Shown: positions 30,133 through 43,900 of the stretch, piece by piece
How positions within the stretch are numbered: position 1 is the stretch's first letter
How the letters are laid out: every line of letters begins with the position of its first letter
NCBI RefSeq assembly: GCF_964340395.1
Contig: NC_135566.1
Coordinates: forward strand, 6,432,501 to 6,496,500
Direction of reading: 5' to 3'
Length of the DNA stretch: 64,000 nt
DNA from: Glandiceps talaboti
Lineage: Eukaryota; Hemichordata; Enteropneusta; Spengelidae
Program-made: the position numbers and the translations under genes
The notes under the pieces: model-generated
The model's input: only the letters and a program-made list of their open reading frames with translations
Told to the model about the DNA's origin: nothing
Database searches by the model: none

Positions 30133-30220
30133 GGGCATTTTGGATTCCAAAATGGGTCGACTTTTATATCAATATCATTTTGACCTCTATTTCAAAGTTT
30201 GTATGGTGACCCCCTGATCT
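30133..30220. repeat. dispersed repeat, copy 2 (inverted relative to 13975-14050)
   Basis: Contains attttggattccaaaatgg and atcattttgacctctatttc, which are complements of blocks in 13975-14050, in reversed order as expected for an inverted copy. Confidence 0.65.
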
Positions 30221-32688
30221 TGATTTTTAGATTGGGTTGGAGTGTACTACATGAAAGATGCGTTGCAAGAATGTAATATTCAAGATTAAAATATGGAGAG
30301 TGGTCATTGACAAGCGAGAAAACAGATATGCATTTGTAATTCACTTCATCACCAACGGCAATTGCGTTTGAATCTGATATCTAACCATATTTTCAAAATA
30401 GTTCTTTCCAAGCCCTGTAGAAACTAATATCATACAAAACAACTTTCCATTGAAAGGATCTCAATATTTCATTCTTACTTTAGGCAACTGTAGGAACACA
30501 ATTTATGCCGTGCCAATCTACCTAAATTGAAATTACTTGTCTCGAGGGAAATTTTGGTGCAACCTACGAACACTCGGTTTGACAGACAAAACAAATTACA
30601 TTCCCTTGGAATGATTCAATAGATATGTATGTTTTCTTTTGGGAGATTATCCTCTTCTTCAATTATTGAAGTTACACTTGCCGAACAGTACTCTTTTTTG
30701 AATCAATTCAATATAACATGATGTGAGTAAGTCTATCATAGTAATACTATTCACTGGATACCCACAACTCTCGACAATGTTGTGTAAAAACTGTGGCTAT
30801 TGGATACGAACACGTCATATTCATTTTTTTTTCAGAAAAACAAATATGGCAACCAAGTCCATCTTAGGTTAAGCTTAACGTATCCGTAACGCATTTTCTC
30901 TCGGTATTTATATCAAAACATCTATATCATTCGTACTAATGCGTATTTTTCTCGTTGAAATAATCATTAATCTTCCTCCTTGGAAACCAGTACAGGATCT
31001 AAATGTTCATGCTTTGCAATATGCAATAAAACGCTACTATGAAAGTTAGTAAACGTGATATATAAGAAATAAAACTTTCAGAAAAAAGTAAACGTTATGT
31101 AATTTCTTTTGAAACGTATTTGGTATAGAAATTCTCAAGCAATGTTTCAGTTTAAGAGTTAAACAATTCAATAGTACTTGCCCCAGACTGTCAATTCGGA
31201 TATAATTATACGAAGAAAAGGTGGCATGATCAAAGGTTTTAATCCTGACCAAAACATTTCGGTATAATTGCAATTCCACATAAAACTGCCTTCCTTGTCG
31301 GAAAATTTGACTGTCATTGTAAATATGATGATGTATAAAAAACATACAATAAACAATTCTAAGCGTATCACATTATGTTTTTTCATACACGTTAATCAAT
31401 CACCCTCTTGTCTACGTTTGGGATATAGTAGTACACCCCCTGCCAATAGTTTATCCAGCTTCATTTATATCCTCAGTGTGAAATGACTCGGGGATAATTG
31501 TTTTCAGTTAGTGACTGTGTCGCCCATCTGTCTGATAGATCAAGGTTACATCTAGGAAATGCAAATACACATATAAAGTAGTTTAATTGTCATGTGACCA
31601 ATATTTTTTTCCTTCCTCAGATATTTGAGATCTCTCAATGTTTCTGCCTGGGGATGTAATTTCTTGGTTCTTCCTGCACCATCGAAAAATAATTTGCTAC
31701 CAATCAATAGCATGCACTTATAGAACATTTGAACCATACATTCATTTGTAACCGGAATCTGAAACGACTGTGATCATAGATAAACTATCTTTGCTCTAAA
31801 TCGTAAAACTTGTTCCAATAGGCAAGAGATATTGATCTCAAAACATACGAAATTCCCACCTTGTCTATACGACTTGTGGTTTTACGACCTAGCCTTGGCA
31901 AAAATCTATGCTCACAATCGTAATTACATCGTTAGCAAACAAGTTTTATCACCCAATTTGGCGAAACTTATGTGACAATAGTAAAAACCTGTCAAGATTA
32001 CCTGCAAATGTGAAGTCATAGGTGATTACACAGTGAAATGGCTACTCTGACCCAGTGTGTCTGAACCATGACATTCATGTAGATGTAACCTGTTGTTGTG
32101 TTACATTACACTCTGTTAAAAAAGCAACATTCACACGAAACAGCTTCTCTTCCTGATTAACTGAAGTTTACTATCTATTGGTTGGTGATGGTACTGAGTA
32201 CACCGGTCAGATGTCCTTATGTCAACAGTCATGACAGAGTAAAGTACAAATTCTTGTTTGCAAAAGAAACAACAAATTGTAAATTTCTGGATTGTTGATC
32301 CAGTTAGGCAAGGTGATCATATATTCTCTGTAAATTACAACAATATAATTTGAAAATTGGATCAACCAGATTAGATCTGAGTGTTTCCCGTAAGGTACAC
32401 TTACTGTGTTACCTACCATAGTAATGCTATACATGTACTTCAAAAGTCAAATAACACACCTGTGGTATATTTGACAGATATTCTGATTTGAGAGTTAAAT
32501 CATCTTACACTAAAATGAAAATGTGGTCACAATATTTACCGAGTTAAAACTGCTATATCTAACTATGCTAATTTACTTGCACAATCTGTTCTAGCAATTT
32601 ACCCTCATGTCAGAATGACTTGTGTGAGATGTTGTTTGAATTGAACCAGTCGTTTTTGAGGAAATGATGACACACTAAAGCAGATAGT

Positions 32689-32712
32689 CGGACAGACAGA
32701 CAGACAGACTGA
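32689..32712. repeat. (GACA)n microsatellite
   Basis: Five to six GACA units. It lies directly before the 74-bp tandem duplication. Confidence 0.85.
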
Positions 32713-32727
32713 CATATGCAACAACAC

Positions 32728-32876
32728 TGCCTTATGGGAGGTTAAATATTGACATACATACAACAGTACATTTATTTTCAATGAATTCAGCGTATTTTTC
32801 CCGCCTTATGGGAGGTTACATATTGACATATATACAACAGTACATTTATTTTCAATGAATTCAGCGTATTTTTCAA
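32728..32876. repeat. tandem duplication of 74 bp
   Basis: 32728-32802 and 32803-32876 differ at only about three positions over ttatgggaggtta.atattgacata.atacaacagtac and the following tttattttcaatgaattcagcg. It duplicates the 3' part of the reverse-transcriptase relic on the minus strand. Confidence 0.85.
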
Positions 32877-32988
32877 TATCATGATTTACGCGGCTTTGGA
32901 TTATTTTCAACACATCATCGGTATTACCAGAGGCAATCATAAGGGTATTTCCCCAATGTAAACTGGTCGATATTGACTCATTTATCAT
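32806..32988 (-). pseudogene. relic of a LINE-type reverse transcriptase, around the catalytic box
   Basis: The minus-strand open frame reads LHWGNTLMIASGNTDDVLKI, then IQSRVNHDIEKYAEFIENKCTV. Known: in CR1/RTE/jockey-type reverse transcriptases the catalytic box YADDT is followed by a strand (LxxASG), a helix ending in xxLQxxxxxIxxW, and NKLTLN. Here YADD is replaced by HWGN, the tryptophan position holds Y and the end is NKCTV, so the fragment cannot be active. It is about 60 codons of an element that normally encodes about 900 or more. I see no flanking RT motifs. The assignment is by pattern only. Confidence 0.5.
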
Positions 32989-33463
32989 TTTGACCCACCC
33001 TCTCCCAAGAAACCATAGTTAATAAAGTTGCCATATTATCACGGCAAATCATATCAGATAGGTGTCCACAAGACTTTTGATAGCATAACATTTACTTCCC
33101 ATGTTGTCGATGAAAGGAATGAAGTCTAATTATTGTAGATCTAAAGGGCTATAACTCACAGACGAAGAAAGGAATCAATAACTAGTCGTCATTTGGCACA
33201 GTAAGGCCATTTCCGAGCAATTGCAATGTAAGCTCGTATGTATGATATTGTTAAACTTTTTAAGGTCAACATGTATGATGAGCATATAACCATGGTAGAC
33301 ACAGTGAGTCAATATTATGTAATCCATTCTTTGCCTATATTTTTCCCATTTAAAATAATTAAATCAATGTTATGTAAATCGTGGCTTTTTTGACTCCGGG
33401 TTCTAACTTTAGCAGAACAAGTAGTCAGCGATTCATCCATATGAGCACATGGTTTTTTTTGCG

Positions 33464-33510
33464 TTTTATTTTATTTTATTTTATTTTATTTCATTTCATT
33501 TTATTTTAAT
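33464..33510. repeat. (TTTTA)n/(TTTCA)n microsatellite
   Basis: Pentanucleotide run with two cattt variants. Confidence 0.9.
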
Positions 33511-34040
33511 TTTAAATGCTGATGCTGATTAAGAGAACACTTTCATAATTGCATGCGGCCATTGTTTGAAGTAATCATTAAATGTAATTTATATTAGAAA
33601 CTTTTCGTAATAATACCATTGAAATAATGGCACTACCCGTAAACTGTGTACCATATCGCCTGCATTTATGTGAAGAACTGTGTTCTCATAGAGAACAATT
33701 GCAAAAAGCTTATCAGAAATCGATTCACATATCAGTGGTGTATCACAGAATTTTACGACTTCTAAAGCAGACTAGATACACATTCAATTAACCCCCAGAA
33801 GGACATGGCCAGGCAGTATACACACTAACAGGTTGCTGTTTATACAGACCGTGATCAAGGTCACATACAACAGGCGTAGGGACACTACCTTTACTGAATT
33901 AGTATGACACGTAACGTAGTCACAGTATGGTTCTTTGTATATTAATGGTTAAATAAAGTAAACTTGGGCAATACATCAAAAGGAAAGAGTAACGTACGTC
34001 TTTGTCAATGAGAAAAAAGGACATGCACATGGTTGTCGGC

Positions 34041-34394
34041 ATAAGGGTTGTCGGTGGCCGACTGGTTAAACCACTTGCCTCTTACCACTGCGGTCGGGTT
34101 CGAACCCCATTCAGGGTTCGATTAAATTTACCACGCTGTAAGTAAGAAGAGTGTCATTCAGTTTGACTCTACCGTACAACGCAGGTTTTCCCCGGGTACT
34201 CCGGTTTCCTCCTGCATTAACAGTGAACCCATGAGGGATGGCCCTCACTGGACTTCTTGGGAGACTAGTGTTTGTATACTTAAAGAACTATCCAGTATAA
34301 ATAAAGATTATTGAGGATGGCCCTCACTGGTCTTCTTGGGGGGCAACTGTTTGTATACTTAAAGAACTATCCAGTATAAATAACGACTATTATT
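34041..34394 (+). mobile_element. tRNA-derived SINE with duplicated 3' end, plus strand
   Basis: A-box-like tggccgactgg at 34055-34065 and a perfect B box ggttcgaaccc at 34097-34107 give a tRNA-type pol III promoter. The body contains gttttccccgggtactccg and gtttcctcctgcattaa, a sequence type shared by SINEs of many marine invertebrates. The last about 80 bp (gatggccctcactgg to ccagtataaataaagattatt) occur twice in tandem (34233-34312 and 34313-34391). Target-site duplications are not evident. Confidence 0.7.
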
Positions 34395-36585
34395 ACATTG
34401 TAGTGGATAAGCAACGTACTGTATGCGATATCTTTAGGGATATCAACAGCTGTATGAATTTTGAGACCATGGTATGATACATTTTAGTGGTACCACGTTT
34501 AGTGTTACCAAGCCAACAGAAACAGAAGCAGGACCAATATGTCAGCTGTAACTGTTAACTGTATGCTCAGAATAATTTGGTGAAGTGAAAATACCAATTA
34601 CGATAGCAAGTTTGTGTTTTTATCTAAAGAGCATAATCTTCCGCATTTCCTTTTACCTTAGACTTCTGTTTACACTTCTAATAAAGCGAACATGCTAGGA
34701 GGTATAGTAATGAAATGTAAACTCCTTACTTGCCAACCATGTCTGGTTAACCTTGACATTTTGGTCTGCACTATACATATCCCACGAAACTATCATATAA
34801 TCAACAATCAACTACGATAGGCCTAATAGATATAAAGGTGTCACTTGCTTTGAAATCAATCTTGTTACAAATGCAAGCAGGCGCGTGGCATATATCAGTT
34901 GTCAGCCCTGAAGATTATACTTTTCGATATCTGCCAAAAGATTAAAGTTCTCTGTCAATTCGAGAAGCAATGACATGTGAAATGGAAGGGATCATTAGTC
35001 ACCTGCTCAATGTCAGTGAGTACGAATTCGAGATAGACATTGCAATAAAATGATGAGTGAATCCATATGGGGACGATGCACATTGACGTTAATGTTTCAT
35101 TTGTACACAGTGATATATTGTAGAGTGTAACACATGTCATGATTGTTATGTAGATTTTGCTTGTAGTGATTACAGGTATTAAATTGGATGCCTTTTGTAC
35201 CTTGAGGTGCACAATATGTGTACTTTACAGTACGATCAGGGGTCTACCATTAGGGTAATGACGTTGATAAAATTCAATTCTGACGTTACTATCATTCATG
35301 TATGTGCAATGGCCTAGGCACCATTAAAAGATCAATGTCTGTCCATCTCATTTTGATAGCCGTAGGTCTCATTTCGTGGCACGCCTTCAAACTCATTTTT
35401 GTCAGAACCCAAAGACAGTATATGTCATCATCTTGCATGAATACTGGCGGTACTCAGGAATTCAAGATATGGAAAGTCTTGGCAGGGAATTAACTGTTAG
35501 TCCTGACCTGTGGGTGTTAGAATAATAAAGTTCTTGTTTTAGATTTGATTAATTCTGTTTACATAACAGTAAGCTTGTAGTGAAGTGAAGTCATTTATTT
35601 ATATGGGTAAGCCGGGTCATGTAATTATTACGGTAGCCAGATTGATACCTGGTACTTAACATGGTGTAATAACCAATCCAACCGATTTGTCATAGCTCAG
35701 TTCTATTTAATGCATGAATAAACCTAGATTGCTAGTATTTCAAAATCGGCTCGTCAAGAAACCGTAATAGAGACGTTATGAAGAATAATAACACTTCACA
35801 TTATATCACAAGTACGTAAATGGTTGCTAATTCTAAGTACAAACTTTATTCAAACGTTACACATAACATGGGTCGAAATACTATACTCAATGTCTCCTAC
35901 CATCGTCTCTTATGCAATGTCATAATCATGTGAACATAAAGAACAAAGTGCAATATACAGTTTTGTAAGATGTGTACCACCGAAGTCTTGTCGCAAATGT
36001 AGTGTTTTGCTACAGCATGAAAGTGCAAATGACCATACCCTTAAACTTAAATATTAATGTCATTAGAAGTCATGCTATACTAGATCCACTGGAAGGTAAT
36101 AATAGTTGTCCAGTTCTTTATGTTACTAGTTCTCATTTAAGGTTTTAAAGTTTTCCCTTGGGTGTGATGGCTTCAGATTTGACGTACTGAATATTCAGTA
36201 GTTGACAGGAGCTGTGTTGCCAGCAAATAAGATACATTATTGAATAACATGAAATGTTTAGGATGACTATGAGTGCAAAATTACATTACCTGACGAAATA
36301 TGAATCACCACCTTCACGGTTATGTAACTGGATTGTTTAAACCTTCTACAAGACGTTAAAAGTCTTTAGACATACGCATGTTTTAGGGCATATGAAAGTT
36401 TAGCGAAAGGCTATTTTTTGACTCCAAATTGCCAATTTGTTTATTTATTTCCTGCCATTATGTACTTGTCACTTACTTTAAATTGGCAATACATGAATGA
36501 ATGAATGAATAAGGTAGTCCAAGCATAAACTTCCATAGTTACCCATGATTGTGTGCCAGAGTTATACATTGAGAGTCTTAAGTAA
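34395..36585. other. no gene seen
   Basis: AT-rich sequence without recognisable domains, RNA genes or repeats beyond a short GAAT run at 36494-36510. Confidence 0.45.
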
Positions 36586-39500
36586 ATGAGTATCTACATT
36601 TGATGACACCCTAAACTTTCTCCATATATACCTCTCTCCCCACACGGCATTATAAGTAAGACGTTACATGTTGCAAGTCATGCTTTATTTCCTGTTTCTA
36701 GCGTTAGATAGATTTTGTCTATACGCATGGCGGCATGTTTTGAAGAAGCATATCTGCCTATTCATCGAATTTGAAAATTTGTATACCAAATTTGGCGTCA
36801 TGTATTCAATCCAAACTATTTTTATTGCATTTATGCAATCACTAATGTACGTAAACAGGCAAACAGTTACAAGTATTTGCTTTTCACTTTGGGGCAGTTA
36901 AGGTAATTCACTATAAGCATTTCTTGCATGATTGCTTCCAAACGTTTGTCCAATACCGTGAGTGCTTTTAATGAACATATGTTACAAGTCATGCTGTGCT
37001 TTCTGTTTCTATGTCATCACTTTAGCGGTAGGCAGGGTATGCCTATGCATTACACGACGTGTTTTAAAGAAATATATTTGATGATTAAATGAATTTGAAA
37101 GTTTGGTACGTGATATTGTATTAAATAACGCAATATAGGAATCTACCATTTGTCAGTGATTTCACTATGATGTATGCAAACATTATGAGAATGGCTGAAC
37201 GTGTTTACTTCACACTATATTTGATGACACATCCCTCTCCACAAGGCATTAATTATGTGATACCATAATGATTTCACCGGGAAGAGAGCAAAACGGTATA
37301 AAGCAAATTACGATGCGCTTCTATATCTAGGCAATAATACCTTCTACGTTAGGTAGAGTTTGCATATGTTAAAGCTCGCGTGTTTTAAAGATCTACACAC
37401 CTTCCCCTCAGAGCAATATTTGATTTCTTTCGATGGCATGTAAATATTCAGGATACTGAATCAAAACTGTGGAATGAATATGCTGCAATTCATACTGTGC
37501 TTTCTGTTCCCCCATTCATTGCTTAGCGTTACGTAGAGTATGTCTATGCATAAGACAATGTGTTTTTAAATAAAGATATTTGATGATTCAATAAATCGAT
37601 CAAGACTTTCATTACAGTTGTGTACTCACGATATGTATAGACAATCTATCACATTTTAAGTGCTTCCTTTCTCATCATGTTCAAATGTGTAATGCCTTCA
37701 ATGGTGTTTAAAAAGATCTACATTTGATTACACCTTTAGTTTTCTCTGAACACATCGTTACCCGGAGGGTTTTGTCTTATATCACAAATGCCATGTAGAT
37801 AATCAGGTTGGAAAATCTGTATTAATTGAATTAATACGTTGTGTAATGTGAAGATCAACAGTCTTGTAATCATAATGTGTAAAAACAATCCAGGAAAGTT
37901 AAAATGCTTTCTTTTCCACTATAAGCTTTTAGAGTAAGATTGTGGCCAAACGTTTGTGTACACACTTCAGTTGTTTTAATGAACATCTACGTTTGATGAC
38001 ATGCTTAGCTCTCTCCCAGCACAACTCCCCGCAGGGCACTATTTGATACCTTCAAATGCCAAGTAGGGAGCCAGGAAGAAAGCAAGACCGAATGATATAG
38101 TTTGAAAAACATGCTGTGGGTTTTGTTACTGCTTAGCGTGATGTAGAGTTTGTCTTTACATACGGCCGTATTCATTTATCTGCCCTTTTCTTTAACGTCC
38201 AATCATATTAACAAATTGAATATTTTGATATACATGGCAGTAACACAACTGAACTCTAATCAAGCTCAAAAGACGCACAATTCAATGTATTAAATCATTC
38301 GAGCAGCAAAAGACGTACATGGTGCACGTGTATAAGTTAATAACATTTGGTATACAGATCACGTTTATTGCACTTTGCTTATATATATGTTACTCGCTTT
38401 CAAAGAGCTGTTTTCATCAAGAAAAGGTAAATCAGTTGTGTAAACTTTGCATTACTACATGTTGCTACCACTGTACATTTATAGAAGCATTCATCCTGCC
38501 CACAACCTTACCGACGAAATCGCCGTCCTTCATCGGTCTATTGCCGTGCGTATGTCCAATCTAGATTTATGCACAGTATATAGCGCATGAGTTCAAAATT
38601 CTTGGAGTATGAATACTATCGCCTGACTACAGTATTTAATATAATTCATTCAAACGCATTCTTTGACATTTGAAATGTATTGAGATCAAGGTAAAGATCT
38701 ATTGATATTAACCTTTAAGTGGTACACGTCATTTCATGTAATCTTAGTATTGTCATTGACAGTTGCAGAAAGTATACAAGAATGAGCTAGGAAACTAATA
38801 TCAATGTTACATGGAATAGATGTATAATAGGTCTCACCTTACTGCAATGTCCAAGTCATTATTTATTGATGCGCGATGAAAAAAGTCCAGCCAAGCTTAT
38901 CTTTGTCTTTTTAGTATGCTTGTGCTATCAGATTGGTGTCATGTGATGTCATTTCCTGCAAGGTGTTTCTGTCAAACCATTGCAGGAACTCCTCAATATT
39001 GCAGTAGAACACAAGTAAGTGAGTTACTTCTTTTTTAAGATTTTAAAGATGAATAAGTTATCGAAGTGATATATTACCACCAAAATCATACATAGTTGAT
39101 TTCAATAAGCAATACAAATGTCATGAATGTCGAATGGCTCTTGGAAATAAATAAACTCAACAATGTTCTCATACAAAGTTTTATAAATAGAGGTCGGGAG
39201 GAAATAAAAATTAAGCCATTATAAAATCCAACACGGCCGCCGACAACTGTTGCAGTCTATGGGGGAAATAAAAGATTGCCGATTTCTTCGAGAACAAGAG
39301 AGTGAACCTGCAAATTTCGGTTACTCTATCAAACGGACCAAGAACAAGTTTTCATGTGGCAAAGTTATGAGAGGTTTTGAGAACTGTGATTTTCAGGGAA
39401 CTCAAGGCAAGTCGACTTGACCTTTACGTTAAAAGCTTACCAGTTACCTAGACCTTTGTACTATTGCTCTACATTGCTTGAAAGACCTGAAAAGTGTTCC

Positions 39501-39760
39501 AACATATACTTTAGGGCATTCAATGCAGTCAAAGAATAGGCTTTTATATGGCCTGGTAATCTCTAAAGGGTTGTCATCATGTACGTGCTGAGGTACTTTA
39601 ATGAACATCGGCATGTGCTAACATCCTTCGCCTTCATCTTGTATATATATTCCTCTCAGGAGATTATCCGATGTCATGTAGATAGCCCGGAAGAAAGCAA
39701 GACATTGTATTATATTTTGTATGTAATACAAAACACGCTGTGTTTTCTGTGATTCGTGTC
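36586..39760 (+). repeat. strongly decayed tandem array, units of roughly 300-600 bp
   Basis: The same ordered set of blocks recurs: (a) atctacatttgatgacacc with ctctccccacacggcatta; (b) atgccatgtagata..caggaagaaagcaagac; (c) catgctgtgctttctgtt; (d) ttagcgttaggtagagt with tgtctatgcata; (e) gtgttttaaagaaatat; (f) caaacgtttgt..ttttaatgaacat. Block c is at about 36678, 36989, 37493, 38111 and 39734. Block a is at 36586, 37218, 37715, 37983 and, weakly, 39605. Block d is at 36703, 37023, 37348, 37526 and 38137. Units have lost different blocks. No conserved open frame runs through them. 38180-39600 has only weak traces. Confidence 0.65.
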
Positions 39761-40886
39761 TATATTACCACTCCAGATTAAGATATATTATATTACATGG
39801 CCATATGCTCATGTTCGTTCATCCTGTGTAGCACGTACTTTTCAAATTTGAACCGCATGGAATATAAAATTAGCTATACTGAGATACATAACAACTATAC
39901 AATTGAACCACGAGTAAATGCGTAACGCGTTAAATTAACCTTAATAGACGCAATGCAGCAAATTCAAATTAAAAAAAGAAGAAGATATATACATAGTTAC
40001 CGTAGACATTTTGATATACGGATGACATGCATTGAACTTTGCTGACATTGCCTTACATTCAGTGACTAGATCTGTTTTTACATAAAACGTATACATGATC
40101 CTTGCATTCTATCGCAAGATTCGATCACTTTCTTGTCACTGTAGTAATCAAACGTGTCATCCAATACTTAACAACTGTATCGACGAAACTTCAATCCTAC
40201 ATCAAAGAGTCCATTTCGTGGTTAGGTCCTGAAGTTACTTGAATGTGCTGTATACGCTATCACTATCTCAATATGTCGTCGCCATTACAGGTGCGCGAAC
40301 ATTTTAATTATTTTGTTAATGGACACTCTGCCCCTGATTGCTGGACAGATCAAGGACATGGTATTTTATTCTACATAAGATATTATGTGGATTCCATATG
40401 GATAAAGACAGTGCCTCAAAGTACTGGACACCAGAGTATGTTTCAAATAGATACTATATATTAAGCTGCGTTTGGTATTTTTACAACACATATTTCCCTT
40501 TTCTATGCAGTCGATCTTATAAGTCTTACGTTGGTACCATAATCTCTTCATTTGTATATCCCTAGTGACAGTTTTATTGCGGAAAGTGATACATTTACTA
40601 AACGCAATAATGCTATAATAGATGACAGGCACTATATTAAATGGGAGATTAAGTTTTTCTAATGTATAAAACTATTATTTATTTTGGATCACATCGAAGG
40701 ATCTCCTCACGTACTAATTTTATTCAACAAAGATATATTATCATCAAATTAAATCGCAGTAACAACCAATCATACTCTGACTGTGAAGACCTTCATTTGT
40801 AGTATTTTATATGACAATTGTAATATGTGTGCATACATATTCAAATGTCAATTTCGTCTTGTAAAGCAAGCTAAACAGTTACTGAC

Positions 40887-40920
40887 ATACCTACCTACCT
40901 ACCTACCTACCTACATACCT
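40887..40920. repeat. (ACCT)n microsatellite
   Basis: About seven ACCT units. Confidence 0.9.
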
Positions 40921-43900
40921 TGCAGGAGGCCGAAAAAAGGCAAAATGACATCTTATATAATAACAAATGACTTACTAGCTTTGATGAAAGGTATATGAAT
41001 AATCGTTATCTGGCAAATTTGAAATGAATACAATTAATACAAACTGAGTAAGTTAATACCATGTATCCAAAAGTAAATTTTGATCATATTATGACATGGA
41101 GACCTATCCTTAATATATCACAAAATGTCACCCGTCTCAAAATGAAGCGAAAAGCAAATTGACTTATATACACTTATTGTGTCATGCACCCACGTTTTCG
41201 GTAATGACATTGTTCGCAATCTAAATGTGTGATTACTAGTACCTATCTGTGTGTCGACTACCTACAGAATAATGCAATGTTTCGGTTCTATGCGGTATAT
41301 TATATTGCATGGTTAGTTAAACGACAAACAAACTGACGCGAATGACAGATTTCGACAACCATTGGCATTAAGACACACGGTTTAATATGACATCCATATG
41401 TGGCTTTATATGAAACTTTTATAGGCCAAAACAAGATTTGATATTCACGACTGCTATTCAACCTTTGTATAACATTAATGTGTACTTTGATGATTCCGTA
41501 CAGGTACGTTAAGGCCGATCACTTGTAGATAGTATACACTCGTCAATTATAGACCTATTTTTAAGAGCACTATTATGTCAATTTTGGAAATGTGATTACT
41601 TAACATCGAAATGAGTGCCTTCAACTCGCACTACTTTGTAGGGAAAGGAAATACAATCATAATGTGTGTTAAAATTTTACGATTAATTCAATCTCCTTAT
41701 AATGCTGTGGGACTTTGGCTGCACACTTAAACGTATATCCTTTGTCTTCAAGAAATAAATATGTCCATACAGTATTAAATCTAAGATTAAAAAACTGTGC
41801 CTTGTTCCACTCCACAATTTTCAAAGCTGCCTGTTTTCTCGAAATTCATTTCTCTTAAAATCTACACACTGGCATGTATGGTGATAAAGGATTCTGTCAA
41901 TGTATATAAATCATTTCTGTGACATTAATCGTAAACCTCTTTAGTTGTGTAACATGATATCATGTAATACTTCCACTAAATCGGTGCTAATGATCGAATA
42001 CATATCAAATGATGCAATGAATTTCAATAAGTCTGAGTCGTGCTACGTGTAAGAAAGGAAATATTCTGATTAGAAGATGATCGCCATAACTCAAAGCCTT
42101 TTAGGCCACTGTCTACCTTATACTCATATAAACTAAAATGACTGATGTGACTAGACGTTTTATGGATAACTGAAAAATTAAAACGTGTTTTAATATCCTA
42201 TATTAATGGAAAAATATTACTCTCCTCCGTCTTTAGTATTTCATTAGTTTTGTAGATATAGCTTTTACATACTAAATCTACGATGAACCAAAAGTCACAA
42301 AGAATGGTTTGTTATTCCTTTGTAATACCGTTAATATTCAAATTTGTGAGGATCAAACGACACTCATAAACACTGTTGGTACACTTAAAATAAAAAAGTT
42401 AAATCTAAAATATTCATACAAGTTGGGAAAAGATTGTAAAACTTGAACAACAAACTGTAGTTACTCCTATTTAAAGTTCAGAGTTCATCAGATAGGAATG
42501 TCCGGATGAAGCGTTTTTCGTTTGTTGACAGACACAGTGTGGCACATCACAATCACCATGTAAACTCTTACCTACCCCAAATGTCAACCACAGCATTGAA
42601 TTGGGCTTAATTACACGAAGTCGGAGTTCATTTGGAGCAAAAGTATTTTCGTAAATCATATACAAATTTGCTTGAAAATAACGTTTTGCTCGCATCAAGT
42701 TATTGCCTAGGTTTTTATAGCTGTGACTGCAAGGTATGCTCCTGTGAATCTGACAAACTTTGCGATTTATGCACTATGATAACAATTACCTAATTAGTTG
42801 AAGATGTAGAAGAAATTGCGCTCATAGGCCATTCTTCCATTCCTATTAATTATCAAATCTGCGTATTCAGGCAAGAAACTCTCTCATGGACATGTTGTGG
42901 CTTGATACTTTTGGTATAATTTACAATATGAATGTTTTGAATGTTTTGTACACGATTCAAGGCAGAATTAAATCAAGAATCTAGTCAACTAAACTTAACC
43001 GACAGGAAGATCTTTCACACTTCGTTATTTGTCATATACATGATATACTTACATTGCAACTTAATTTTCCGTATTGGAAACTATTTGTAAATATTCCAGT
43101 TCACACTTTACTACCCCTATGTATCCGAATTCTAGAATTGAATATCCACTTTACAAGTCCATATATGATATGTCTGTCATAAGAATATGAGGTATCATTC
43201 CTAAAATATTTTACTATCCCACACATAACATTGCATTTCAGTAGCATTAAATTGTGATGCAATCTGATGAGGTATACGTAAGGACAGATGTACAATACGG
43301 GAATCTTAGAGAGGTCTTTTTCTGCTGTAATATATAATTGTTGTCTATCCAATATGGTGTTAATCAAGATTCAAAATTCGTTCACTTTGGGTGTAAAATG
43401 TAATCGAACCAGGCAGTCAATATTGAAAATGTCCAAACAATCAAATAACAAACGCCATGAAGCTTTGGAACTATAATCTTTATACAGGATAACAGGTTGA
43501 AAACCATGATGGAAAACTACATGAAGTATCGCCGAATTTAAACTAACTTTTGAAAGTAATTAAGAGTACTAGTAATGTGAAATCAAAGGTAGACCTTTAC
43601 CATGATCAAAGAAAGCAATCAATATTTTCGCAATTCTAAATTCCATGTGGAACGACAGTCAATCTGTTGGAGCACTTTTGTACTACTAGTGTAGCATGCC
43701 TTGCATGGACAATTTATCACGTATATGCTTGGTCGTGAGTAAAGTCTGTGCGAGAAACTCTGTTTACCATTTCTCATATCTTACAAGTAATTAGAGCATA
43801 TTTGTGCCGCAGAACGCAGATGTTGTTGTATATGTATCTGAAGCCATGAAAACCACTTTTGCAGTCATATATTTTGAATCTGGTGAGGTCATTTTTTGGT

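Larger units (their letters stand above)
24106..32727. other. no gene seen; microsatellites and dispersed repeats
   Basis: Holds CATA, GTAT/GT, GATA and CAAA microsatellites, a diverged repeat pair (24930-25029 and 29535-29649), a non-LTR-like tail (29930-30008) and an inverted dispersed repeat (30133-30220). The open frames have no recognisable domains. Confidence 0.5.

Noticed and set aside
40243-40565. Two overlapping 73-75-codon open frames after a ttacag acceptor-like site
   Set aside because: Neither frame resembles a known protein and there is no donor in phase.
43264-43290. ctgatga near 43264 as a hammerhead core
   Set aside because: No GAAA follows at a suitable distance and there is no stem II.
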